Shown here: positions 36,422-45,428 of the stretch, piece after piece | Layout: the number at the start of each line of letters is the position of its first letter | How positions within the stretch are numbered: position 1 is the first letter of the stretch | Source: Rivularia sp. T60_A2020_040 | Lineage (GTDB): Bacteria; Cyanobacteriota; Cyanobacteriia; Cyanobacteriales; Nostocaceae | NCBI GenBank assembly: GCA_015272215.1 | Contig: JACYMD010000108.1 | Span: 1 to 60,713, forward strand | Reading direction: 5' to 3' | DNA: 60,713 nt | The notes under the pieces: model-generated | The model's database searches: none | What the model was told of the DNA's origin: nothing | What the model saw: the letters and a program-made list of their open reading frames with translations, nothing else | Translations under genes and position numbers: made by a program

Positions 36422-37474
36422 ATGTCTGCAAGCGACCAACATTCCCATAAAATTTATAATCCTCAATTCCAGCAAAAATCAGTTGGAGAATTTAACTTTG
36501 GTTGGTTTGACTGGTTTTGTCTGTGGTATCCTCCAGGCTGGCTAATTTTATTCAACCGTCACTGGCAACATTATCATGATGACCCGGATGGTTGGAACTG
36601 GTTGGAATATATTTTATTCTTAATTCCCTGTGGATTTTATTTAGCATTATTGATTCGTTGGTTGCGTTTAGGTTGTCGTGTTCCATGTACTCAACAGAGT
36701 GAATTTAATCCAAATTATCAAACGGCTTTTCGGGAAGAAATTTTACAACCAATTGTTAAATATTACTTTCATGGTGAATTACAACAAATTGAAAATATAC
36801 CACAATATACTCCGATAATTGTAGCTATGAATCATGCAGGAATGTGTTTCCCGTGGGATATTTTAGCTTTGGGATATTTATTAAGTAAACAGCAAGGATG
36901 GGTAGTATATCCTTTAGCTGGTATTGATTTATTTGAAAATCCTTGGATGACTTGGTGGGTACCACCGGGATGGTCAAAAGTGTTAGGTGGTATCAAAGCA
37001 AAGTATGATGATTTTGAAGCTGCAATTGAACAACGAAAAATTTTATTATATGCACCGGAAGGTTTAAGAGGACCTGGAAAAGGTTGGAAAAAAAGGTATC
37101 AATTAGAAAAGTTTGATATTAGTTTTATTCAGTTGAGTAAAAAATATCAAGTCCCTATTTTACCTGTTATTTGTATTGGTAGTGAAAATCTACATCCTTA
37201 CACTTTAAATATTAGTTGGCTGCAAAAAACATTTCATTTACCTTTCTTACCAATATCACCTTTAATTCCTTGGTTTGCTATTTTTCCGAGTATGGGTGTT
37301 TGGGCTGGTAAAACTAAATTACGTTATTTTATTCAACCTTTAGTTGAAGTTAATAATGTTAATAATCGCGGAGAATTTTATCAAAAAGCACAAGAATTAA
37401 GACAGCAAATGCAAACTCAAATTAATCGACTGTTGAGTGAGAAGTCGGGTTTCTTGAATAAAGCCGACTTCTAA
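36422..37474 (+). CDS. PlsC-like phospholipid/glycerol acyltransferase
   Basis: A 350-residue membrane-associated acyltransferase. Two hydrophobic segments lie within residues 20-90. The acyltransferase block begins at MNHAGMCFPWD (near 138), the NH...D catalytic motif with wider spacing than the usual HX4D, and includes YAPEGLRGPGKGW (near 210), the EGxR substrate motif. This spacing is closer to plant-type diacylglycerol or phytyl ester acyltransferases than to PlsC proper, so triacylglycerol or wax-type esters are possible products. The last residues, KSGFLNKADF, come from a dispersed palindrome running into the stop codon. Confidence 0.8.
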   Translation: MSASDQHSHKIYNPQFQQKSVGEFNFGWFDWFCLWYPPGWLILFNRHWQHYHDDPDGWNWLEYILFLIPCGFYLALLIRWLRLGCRVPCTQQSEFNPNYQTAFREEILQPIVKYYFHGELQQIENIPQYTPIIVAMNHAGMCFPWDILALGYLLSKQQGWVVYPLAGIDLFENPWMTWWVPPGWSKVLGGIKAKYDDFEAAIEQRKILLYAPEGLRGPGKGWKKRYQLEKFDISFIQLSKKYQVPILPVICIGSENLHPYTLNISWLQKTFHLPFLPISPLIPWFAIFPSMGVWAGKTKLRYFIQPLVEVNNVNNRGEFYQKAQELRQQMQTQINRLLSEKSGFLNKADF

Positions 37475-37552
37475 TTGTTCGTGGGGTGAGAAGTCGGGTT
37501 TTTGAAGTTAAATATCTCGAAACACCGCAAAATTATCGTAAAAACCCGACTT
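37440..37552. repeat. Two adjacent AAGTCGGG palindromes
   Basis: AGAAGTCGG/CCGACTTCT (37440-37472) lies inside the acyltransferase 3' end, and AAGTCGGGTTTTT/AAAAACCCGACTT (37491-37552) directly follows. The second has the same 13-bp stem as the element after tamB. Confidence 0.75.
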
Positions 37553-37587
37553 ATAATAGTTAGTTAAAAATATCATAAACATCACAT

Positions 37588-38271
37588 TCAAGAAATACCA
37601 AAACGATAACCTTTACCATAAACGCTATGAATTAATTGCGTTTCCTGATTAACTTCAATTTTTCTTCGTAACAGACGAACTAATGCAGCAATCACATTAC
37701 TGTTGGGTTGTTCGTCTTCTTTCCATAAATGTTGTAATATTTGATTATGAGTTAGTAGTTGACCAGTATTTTCCATCAAATATTGTAATAATTGACTTTC
37801 TTTTTCTGATAACTCAATTATTCTTCCTTGACGATAAGCTATTTGATTTTGAGAATCTAATTCTAAATCTTCTACAACAATTCTTTTATTTGTATTCGCG
37901 TACTCTTCCACACCCGCACGTCGTAATAAAGCCCGCACTCTTGCCAGTAATTCCCGCAGTTCAAAAGGTTTTATTAAGTAATCATCAGCACCTGCATCCA
38001 ACCCTTTTACTCGGTCATCTAAAGTGTCTTTGGCTGTGAGAAATAATACAGGTGTGGTGACTCCTTGCTGTCGTAACTGCTGGCAAATTTCTAAACCCGT
38101 TTTTCCCGGCAGCATCCAGTCTAAAATAAGTAAATCGTAATTGCCTTTTTGTACAAGTTCGCTACCTGTTGTACCATCAAAAGCGGCATCAACGCTGTAA
38201 CCTTCGCGGGTTAACAACCGACTCAAAGGGTTTGTGAGTTCGGCTTCGTCGTCAACTATCAATATTCGCAT
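37588..38271 (-). CDS. OmpR-family response regulator
   Basis: A 227-residue regulator with an N-terminal receiver: acidic pocket VDDEAE (9-13), phosphoacceptor aspartate in LLILDWMLPGKTG (near 51), threonine in LFLTAKD, and lysine in DYLIKPFELRELLARVRALL. The C-terminal winged helix includes LSEKESQLLQYLMENTGQ and RLLRRKIE ... VYGKGYRFGI. It resembles the cyanobacterial RppA/NblR-like group, though I do not assign a name. No kinase gene adjoins it, so it is an orphan here. It is convergent with the acyltransferase gene. Confidence 0.92.
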   Translation of the reverse strand: MRILIVDDEAELTNPLSRLLTREGYSVDAAFDGTTGSELVQKGNYDLLILDWMLPGKTGLEICQQLRQQGVTTPVLFLTAKDTLDDRVKGLDAGADDYLIKPFELRELLARVRALLRRAGVEEYANTNKRIVVEDLELDSQNQIAYRQGRIIELSEKESQLLQYLMENTGQLLTHNQILQHLWKEDEQPNSNVIAALVRLLRRKIEVNQETQLIHSVYGKGYRFGIS

Positions 38272-38280
38272 CTTTTTAAT

Positions 38281-38541
38281 TTTAGATTATATCAATTTTG
38301 GATTTTAGATTTTAGATTTTAGATACATTCGCTTTGCTCAGTACAAGCTTTAGATTTTGGATTAATATATCTATCTGTCACTTAATAAATGGTAATTTAA
38401 GGAGAGAAGAAAAAGAGGAAGATAATTTTTAACTCCTAACTCCCAACTCCGCTACAGACGTAGCATTGCTACGTCTTTACAACTCCTAACTACCAACTTC
38501 TAACTCTTCAATCCAAAATCCAAAATTTAAAATCCAAAATT
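38281..38541. repeat. Heptamer tandem repeats and palindrome before hisG
   Basis: TTTTAGA/ATCCAAA heptamer tracts at about 38281-38330 and 38511-38541 flank a perfect palindrome AGACGTAGC/GCTACGTCT (38456-38476). The second tract runs up to the hisG start codon, so hisG has no normal Shine-Dalgarno sequence. Confidence 0.7.
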
Positions 38542-39186
38542 ATGTTAACCGTTGCACTCCCGAAAGGTGGACTTCTCAAAGACAGCATCCGCTTACTAAA
38601 ATCTGTAGGTTTGGATTTTAGTGCTTTTTTGGCTGAAGAAAATCGTCAATTACAAATTTTAGATGCTAGCGGCAAAGCTAGAGGATTAAAAGTTAGAGCG
38701 CAGGATGTACCTGTATATGTAGAATACGGACAAGCTCAATTGGGTATTGTGGGTGAAGATGTGCTACGAGAGAAAAAGCCGCAAGTAGCACGTTTGGTTG
38801 ATTTGGGGTTTGGTTATTGTCGGATGTCGGTAGCGGTAAAAGCTACTAGTTCTTACAAATCACCTTTGGATTTACCCGCAGATTGTCGAGTTGCATCTAA
38901 GTATGTAAATTGCGCTCGTGATTATTTTCAAAGTTTAGATTTTTCTGTAGAAATTATACCCTTATATGGCTCCGTAGAATTAGGTCCAATTACGGGAATG
39001 TCGGAAGCGATTGTTGATATAGTTTCCACCGGCAAAACCCTCAAAGAAAATGGTTTGGTGGAAATAGCAACTTTATATGAAAGTACTGCGATGTTAATTG
39101 CTCATCCTTTAAGCTATCGTTTGAATGCGGATGGAATTAATGATTGGATTGGTAACTTACGAGAAGCGGTTTTGAGTAACATTTGA
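38542..39186 (+). CDS. hisG: ATP phosphoribosyltransferase, short form
   Basis: The first enzyme of histidine synthesis, joining ATP and PRPP. Its 214 residues correspond to the short HisG lacking the C-terminal regulatory domain, which needs the HisZ partner (not in this window). Diagnostic parts are [14 protein letters not shown] at the start, GEDVLREKK (near 75) and the PRPP-binding [15 protein letters not shown] (near 160). It stands alone here. Confidence 0.95.
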   Translation: MLTVALPKGGLLKDSIRLLKSVGLDFSAFLAEENRQLQILDASGKARGLKVRAQDVPVYVEYGQAQLGIVGEDVLREKKPQVARLVDLGFGYCRMSVAVKATSSYKSPLDLPADCRVASKYVNCARDYFQSLDFSVEIIPLYGSVELGPITGMSEAIVDIVSTGKTLKENGLVEIATLYESTAMLIAHPLSYRLNADGINDWIGNLREAVLSNI

Positions 39187-39321
39187 CAGAAAGTTGAAAG
39201 ACGACAAAGCATTTAAGTTGTTGGTTTAAATTTCTCATTTGTTATTGTGGATAATCAACCAATTTTCGAGGTTATATAAACGCTCCACCAACCTAAAAAT
39301 AGACATGGTTAACTAAAAATT

Positions 39322-39996
39322 ATGCCTAAAATTATTCAACCTCAAGATATTACTCTTGCCGATTTAAAGGAAAGATTTAGCTTACAAAAGTCTACCGATG
39401 AAAGTTTTTTTGATGAATGTTTGGAATATTTACCAGAACTGACGGATTTAGAAAAGCAATACTTAGAGCGTGTGAAAACGAACTATATCAGTTTAGTTGA
39501 AAATTCTCCGCTTTTAGAAGAAGCCGTAAAATTAGTGATTTTATCTCCATTACTGGATTTAGCAGGATTTTATCGTTCACCCTTTCAGATTGCAACAGAA
39601 GAACCAATAGAAATTAGTGAGGAAATCGCTATTACAGATGGTGAAGAAAATAATGGAATTCAAAAAGAAATAATTAAAGGAAGAATTGATGTATTCGTAT
39701 TGTATAAACAGTTTTGGCTGTTGGTAATTGAATCAAAAAGAACAAATTTTTCCTTACAAAAAGCAATTCCTCAAGCTTTGACATATATGCTTTCTAGTCC
39801 CAATTTAATTCAAAGTCCACAAAAAAATATTTATGGATTTGTCACGAATGGTGAGGACTTTCAATTTCTAAGATTAGTGATTATTGACAATAAACCAGTT
39901 TATGCTTTGTCAGAGAGATTAACTTTATATAAACGAGAAAATGAATTATATAATGTTTTGATTTTATTGAAAAAATTAGGTCAAATGATTATATAG
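39322..39996 (+). CDS. Orphan type I restriction R-subunit N-terminal-like nuclease
   Basis: A 224-residue protein whose centre, IKGRIDVFVLYKQFWLLVIE followed by SKRTNF, has the D...ExK pattern of PD-(D/E)XK nucleases. It resembles the HSDR_N domain of type I restriction subunits, with ALTYMLSS and IYGFVTNGEDFQFLRL in the following strands. No helicase part and no hsdM or hsdS genes adjoin it. Free-standing copies are frequent in cyanobacterial genomes and their role is unclear. The start codon at 39322 is preceded by only a weak ribosome site. Confidence 0.7.
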   Translation: MPKIIQPQDITLADLKERFSLQKSTDESFFDECLEYLPELTDLEKQYLERVKTNYISLVENSPLLEEAVKLVILSPLLDLAGFYRSPFQIATEEPIEISEEIAITDGEENNGIQKEIIKGRIDVFVLYKQFWLLVIESKRTNFSLQKAIPQALTYMLSSPNLIQSPQKNIYGFVTNGEDFQFLRLVIIDNKPVYALSERLTLYKRENELYNVLILLKKLGQMII

Positions 39997-40636
39997 TGCG
40001 TAGTTTAGAACTGTTGCGATCGCACTTTATGCATAAATACAGAAACGCGATCGCATTGTGGAAAAAGAGCGTAATCGCGTAAACTGCCAAACTCAACAAA
40101 CGCGAAGCTTGCACGACGTAATTTGTGAAAAAAGTGCTAATTACTCAGATTCTTCGCCTAAATCAGATTGCCTGCTATGACGAACATGAAGAATTGAAAC
40201 AACATCTTCCTCGACAACAAATAAAGCTCGATACGCAAAAAATTAAGTAAATCTTCTAGAAGTTCGTTTGGGGTATTATCAATTTCCTACAACAGCAATT
40301 CTTTGATTGTCATTACGGTTCGTAGGTAAGATTCATGCTTCTAGTATAGCGATCACTTTCCAGTAAAAGACAGATAGAAAGGCGATCGCACTTCATCAAA
40401 TATGACAATGGGAAAGCGATGGCACTCTGGATACAAAGCCGACGCATAAACTCCCAAACCCAACAAACGCGATCGCATGTTGGGAAGAGAGTGCGATCAC
40501 ATATAATTAATAGTCTAAAAAATCACATTTATAGGCTTCTAACTAGTAATTAGTTGATACCATTCATTAACAGCGGTAGCTTTAAGAGCGTCAACCCAAC
40601 TCACTCACGAAAATAAATGGTCTCCACTAAAAGTAA
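39997..40636. other. HIP1-rich gap with local duplication
   Basis: The gap holds four GCGATCGC octamers (near 40018, 40048, 40381 and 40470). A duplicated segment CAACAAACGCGA preceded by AAACTSCCAAACY lies at about 40077-40108 and 40443-40478. A dead toxin-antitoxin module sits between the copies. Confidence 0.6.
40141..40313 (-). pseudogene. Remnant of a type II toxin-antitoxin pair
   Basis: From ATG 40313 the frame reads MTIKELLL, a TAG stop, then EIDNTPNELLEDLLNF, which is the start of a common cyanobacterial antitoxin (where Q normally stands at the stop). After 40237 the frame changes and reads AYRALFVVEEDVVSILHVRH and then SRQSDLGEESE with a stop at 40141, the end of a ParE/RelE-type toxin. 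The rest of both genes is deleted. The call rests on recognising both ends; no intact copy is present. Confidence 0.6.
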
Positions 40637-43600
40637 TTAAGCCCACAGTACGATATCAGAATCCCACCATTGAGCATCAGCAGAGCGATACATAAGACTT
40701 GATGGAACCCAACGACCATTTTCAAGTTTGGCTCTTATTTCTCCCTCATAGTTTCCGTCATATGGACTAAATCTTTTACCATTCTCATTAAATTGATTTG
40801 TCATCCAAGGTCTTTGCCCCATTCTATCTAGCTTGAACAAGTTACTAATACTATCATTTCTTGTAAGCATAGAAGCAAATAAATCCATTCCATTACCATG
40901 ATCATCTATAGGCTTATTCGGCCAGTTAGTCCACATAGTAAATGTGTCATCAGCAGTCATAGCTCGACCTGAGTTACCCAAATAACTGGTATAAAATGCC
41001 CAAGACCATTGAGAATGAGCGCTAAAGTTGACAGAGTTTGCGTCATAACCTCCAAGCCCCAGATTACTACTTGCTGGGTCAAAAGCAAGCAATCGATTAA
41101 CACCTCCAACAATCCGTTCTGCTATCTCAGCAGCAACGTAAGCTCCTAAACTATGCCCTGCTAAGTTAATATTAGAGCCACTAATCCCCCAACTTGTTAG
41201 CTTGTCTGTAGCCCATCCAGCAACAGTTTCAATCCATGTAGCTCCAAAATTTGGATTGGGCGCACCAAAAAGCATACTGTTACTAAAAGCTGCTTGTGAC
41301 CAATCTAGAGCAAAAACTTGATCTCCAGGTTCATAACCATCAATTGCAGATGCCAAAAGTTGAACATCATCACTCATATCGCCGGAATATGGCTTGCCAT
41401 TCATTCCATGAATAATTAGCCAAGTTTTTGTGTTTGAACTCACAACTTCAGAGTAGTTATTGTCAACTCTATTAATTCCGATTAATTGGTTTTCTGTTTG
41501 ACCATGATAATTTTTGCCAGTAATGCTTCCTCTATAAGTATCACCAGAAGCAGCTTTAAAATCTAGACGTGCGCCACCACCACGCTCATAGTAGTCAATC
41601 GCAACATTAAACCAACCACCTCCACCAGCATCGAAAATACCTGTATGAGCAGTAAATGCTTGGTCTACAAGTCGATCTATTACAGTACGATTGTTTATAT
41701 TGACTCGAACCCCGTCATCTGAAATCGTTTGAATTTCATGACGACCTGGTGCAAAGTAACGTTGAGTTGTGGCTCTAACTGAAAAATTATCAGAATTTAT
41801 TCCTGCACCAGGAGAACCATTCCCCCAATCACGCGAGAAGTTTTGACTACCACTACCCCAATCTTGAACAATTGTAGGGGTTCCTGCACGATTTACATTA
41901 TTAAACAACTCAGCTTTCCAGTTTCTATTGTCAACAACCGGAAAATTAGGATTTGGTATGGATGTTGGTGTCGGTTGAGGACGGCGAAAAGGACTATAAC
42001 CATTAAGCGACTGCGGAACTTCTATAACCTGCCCTGCATTGATTCGATTGGGGTTAGAAATATTATTGCGTTGAGCAATCAAACTAGAGCTATTGGCATT
42101 ACCCAAAGTTCTTTGTGCAATGCCACTCAATGTATCGCTAGCTTGAATTGTGTAACTAGTCCACTGATATGCCTTTCCACCATAGTCAAAGCTACTTCCT
42201 CCAGTTTGTGGTGTTTGTGAAGGTGTTGGTACAGGAGGATTATAGACATTGAACAACTGGGGAACGTCTATAACCTGTCCTGCATTTATTCTGCTGGGAT
42301 TAGAAATCTTATTACGTTGAGCGATGAAATTAAATCCATTAGCAGAACCATCACCTAATGTTCTTTGTGCGATCGCGCTTAAATTATCACCAGGCTTAAT
42401 TGTGTAACGAGTCCACTGATATGCCTTTCCACCATAGTCAAAGCTACTTCCTCCAGTTTGTGGTGTTTGTGGAGGTGCAGATTTAGCCACATTTTCAATT
42501 AATACCGAACTGTGACTATTTGTAGCTTGTTGATTATTTTTATTCTTCCATTCCCAATAAGCTTGCAAAGGACTAACTGTTGCATTTCTAACATTTATTT
42601 CCGTACCTCCAGCAACAGAACCACCATTCGCTTTAGTTCCAACTGCTAAATGGAAATGTGCGTTTCTTCCTAACTGATTTCCAACAACACCAATTCGATC
42701 TCCTACTTTTACAACATTGTCTTTTTTCCAAGCTCCTAAACTTTGTAAATGACCATAAACCCAAACTCTACCATTTGTATCTTGAACAGCTATAAAGTGA
42801 CCATTTGTCGATGCATTCGTACTATCTGTCCATAAAACTCTACCATTAGTGGCTGCTTGTACGCCTTCGCCAGCAATAGCTCTCATGTCAATTCCAGAAT
42901 GAGATTTACCAATTACCCGTCTATAACTTGCATCATATAAATAACCAGCATTCATTGCCCGAGGATTTCCTAGTATTGCTGCGCTTAAATCTCGGTAAAT
43001 TTGTTTGATTGAATCTCGGCTTTCTCCATTACTGAAATTTCCATCAAATCGAGTATCATCTCCACTTTCTATATCCCAATCATTATCTGTTAATGAAGAT
43101 AATTCATCGCGGAAATAGCCAGATGGAACTGGGGGAGCGATAGTTACTTGAGGACGTGTAGAATTATTCGTGAACAAGTTAGTAAAATCCCCATGCATTG
43201 CGTGCTGATCTACACGCCAACGCTTGGTGAATGAACCATTTGAGTTAGAGGTGTAAGTCTCTAACATTCCGAGGTTATCACTTGCAAAGCTTCCCCTTTC
43301 TTGACGTAAGAAATCAGATCTACCATTCCCATCAAAATCGCCAACAAATAACTTGGTTAAATCGCCATTCATTGGTATCTCATGCATGGCAAATCGACTA
43401 GTAAAGGAACCATTACCATTAGATATGAAAGTTTCAAACATCCACCACTGATCTGAAGCTAAAGCACCTTTTTCTTGTCGGAGGAAATCTGTTCTACCAT
43501 CGCCATTGAAATCTCCCATAAATAGATTTGTCATGTCACCATGAAAACCTTTGCTGGCATCCTCACTTACCCAAGCTCTTTTAAAAGAACCATCTCCATT

Positions 43601-45061
43601 GGAGAGATAGGTTTCAAACATTCGTCCCGCATCATTAGCAAAATGACCTTTCTCTTGGCGAATAAAATCTGATTTACCATCACCGTTGAAATCGCCGATA
43701 AACAAATTGGTTAAATCACCATTCATTGCTCCATCATGCATCACAAATCGACTAGTAAAAGAACCATCACCATTGGAGATGAAAGTTTCAAACATCCACC
43801 ACTGATCTGAAGCGAAAGCACCTTTTTCTTGTCGCAGAAAATCTGTTCTACCATCACCATTAAAATCTCCCATAAATAGATTTGTCATGTCACCATGAAA
43901 ACCTTTGCTGGCATCTTCACTTACCCAAGCTTTTCTGAAAGAACCATCTCCATTTGAGAGATAGGTTTCAAACATTCGTCCCGTGTCATTAGCAAAATGA
44001 CCTTTCTCTTGGCGAATAAAATCTGATTTACCATCCCCGTTGAAATCGCCAATAAATAAATTGCTTAAATCACCATGCATTGCATTATCATGCATCACAA
44101 ATCGACTAGTAAAAGAACCATCACCATTGGAGATGAAAGTTTCAAACATCCACCACTCATCTGAAGCGAAAGCACCTTTTTCTTGTCGGAGGAAATCTGT
44201 TCTACCATCCCCATTGAAATCTCCCATAAATAGATTTGTCATGTCCCCATGAAAACCTCTGCTGGCATCCTGACTTACCCAAGCTTTTCTGAAAGAGCCA
44301 TTACCATTTGAGAGATAGGTTTCAAACATTCCAAAGCTATCGTCAGCAAAGTGACCTTTTTCTTGACGCAGGAAATCTGTTCTGCCATCACCATTGAAAT
44401 CAACCCGATTTCCTAAAAGCATTTCTGTTTTGTTTCTAAGTGCTGCCGATAATTCTAGTTGGGTAAATTTCCCTTCAATGACGACTGAAGTAGTATCATC
44501 TTCAACTTTTAAGGCAAATAATTTTTCATTACTAAGAGTTTTATTCAAAACAACAGCACTAAAAATATCACCTTCATCTCCAGCAGCATCCTTCTGATTA
44601 ATCCGAAAATCAACCGAATGTCCAATTTCTTCTAATAAAACACTTTTAATTTCCCCAATATTGTGAGCATTTCGCTCTATAAAACCTTGAGATAAATAGA
44701 TAGTGTCAGTCTTACTTGCGTAAGCACCATTTGCAGCAATTACATCTAAATCCCCAGATATTTTAATTTGGGGCAAATCATCAAAATTCCCCATCAACCA
44801 GCTTTGCTGTAGCTTTGATACAGCTTTGGCATCCCAACTAGTACCAAAGGCTGTATTCATCGAACCTGTAAAATCTGAACTTGCAGCAAATTTTTGTAAT
44901 GACACTTGTGCTTCCTGCACTGCGTCATTAATAATGTTGCCATAGCTAGTACTACTACCATTAGTATTAATATTTGCCTCTAACGAATCTTTTTGCCTTT
45001 CGGAAAAGATAGTCAAGCTTTTGGTCGTATCTAATTTATTATCTACGCCATTAAATGTCAT
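40637..45061 (-). CDS. Giant exported multidomain protein: FG-GAP repeats, M23, LysM, PA14, lipase
   Basis: A 1474-residue protein. Residues 1-215 include LLEEIGHSVDFRINQ, a cyanobacterial domain often found at the start of secreted repeat proteins. Residues 220-635 hold seven FG-GAP/VCBS repeats with the calcium-type loop DFNGDGRTDFLRQEKG. An M23 endopeptidase-like domain follows (HSGIDMRA near 724, HFHLAVG near 800), as in LytM proteins. Two LysM domains lie near 884-934 and 970-1013. A PA14-like domain is near 1044-1167 (DNFSVRATT, ISDDGVRV). The C-terminus is an alpha/beta hydrolase with LIIHGMNG (near 1214) and the nucleophile elbow GHSLGA (near 1302), followed by AFDPASS, as in pancreatic-type lipases. 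No signal peptide is obvious. The substrate is unknown; a role in wall, sheath or prey lysis is inference. Confidence 0.85.
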   Translation of the reverse strand: MTFNGVDNKLDTTKSLTIFSERQKDSLEANINTNGSSTSYGNIINDAVQEAQVSLQKFAASSDFTGSMNTAFGTSWDAKAVSKLQQSWLMGNFDDLPQIKISGDLDVIAANGAYASKTDTIYLSQGFIERNAHNIGEIKSVLLEEIGHSVDFRINQKDAAGDEGDIFSAVVLNKTLSNEKLFALKVEDDTTSVVIEGKFTQLELSAALRNKTEMLLGNRVDFNGDGRTDFLRQEKGHFADDSFGMFETYLSNGNGSFRKAWVSQDASRGFHGDMTNLFMGDFNGDGRTDFLRQEKGAFASDEWWMFETFISNGDGSFTSRFVMHDNAMHGDLSNLFIGDFNGDGKSDFIRQEKGHFANDTGRMFETYLSNGDGSFRKAWVSEDASKGFHGDMTNLFMGDFNGDGRTDFLRQEKGAFASDQWWMFETFISNGDGSFTSRFVMHDGAMNGDLTNLFIGDFNGDGKSDFIRQEKGHFANDAGRMFETYLSNGDGSFKRAWVSEDASKGFHGDMTNLFMGDFNGDGRTDFLRQEKGALASDQWWMFETFISNGNGSFTSRFAMHEIPMNGDLTKLFVGDFDGNGRSDFLRQERGSFASDNLGMLETYTSNSNGSFTKRWRVDQHAMHGDFTNLFTNNSTRPQVTIAPPVPSGYFRDELSSLTDNDWDIESGDDTRFDGNFSNGESRDSIKQIYRDLSAAILGNPRAMNAGYLYDASYRRVIGKSHSGIDMRAIAGEGVQAATNGRVLWTDSTNASTNGHFIAVQDTNGRVWVYGHLQSLGAWKKDNVVKVGDRIGVVGNQLGRNAHFHLAVGTKANGGSVAGGTEINVRNATVSPLQAYWEWKNKNNQQATNSHSSVLIENVAKSAPPQTPQTGGSSFDYGGKAYQWTRYTIKPGDNLSAIAQRTLGDGSANGFNFIAQRNKISNPSRINAGQVIDVPQLFNVYNPPVPTPSQTPQTGGSSFDYGGKAYQWTSYTIQASDTLSGIAQRTLGNANSSSLIAQRNNISNPNRINAGQVIEVPQSLNGYSPFRRPQPTPTSIPNPNFPVVDNRNWKAELFNNVNRAGTPTIVQDWGSGSQNFSRDWGNGSPGAGINSDNFSVRATTQRYFAPGRHEIQTISDDGVRVNINNRTVIDRLVDQAFTAHTGIFDAGGGGWFNVAIDYYERGGGARLDFKAASGDTYRGSITGKNYHGQTENQLIGINRVDNNYSEVVSSNTKTWLIIHGMNGKPYSGDMSDDVQLLASAIDGYEPGDQVFALDWSQAAFSNSMLFGAPNPNFGATWIETVAGWATDKLTSWGISGSNINLAGHSLGAYVAAEIAERIVGGVNRLLAFDPASSNLGLGGYDANSVNFSAHSQWSWAFYTSYLGNSGRAMTADDTFTMWTNWPNKPIDDHGNGMDLFASMLTRNDSISNLFKLDRMGQRPWMTNQFNENGKRFSPYDGNYEGEIRAKLENGRWVPSSLMYRSADAQWWDSDIVLWA

Positions 45062-45428
45062 ATATACCCCAATAAGTAAACAAAGTTTTTAAATGGGAAC
45101 TGCTATTACCTCTATCTAATACTGATATTTAATAATGCTTTATAGCTACAGTATGGATGCTGATTTTATTTATGAAGAGAAAATAAAATCTTGGAGTTTT
45201 TTAATGAATAAAAAAATTATACGTAAATAACCGCCTGCATACTGATACAAGTCCAAGCAATCGCATCCACTGCAATCCAAAATTAAAAATATTCGATCTA
45301 GTAGACTAAAAATATCTGGCTAAGTTGACCTATAAATAAAGTGTAAAGAAAACTATTTAACCTTAAATCTTTTGATGTTTAAGGTATGCTACAGATCGCA
45401 ATTAGTTTCGCCTAATTCTTAACTACTT
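45062..45428. other. Gene-free gap before recJ
   Basis: This is the divergent gap between the giant protein and recJ. It should hold both promoters, but I see no convincing pair of boxes and no repeat or gene. Confidence 0.5.
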
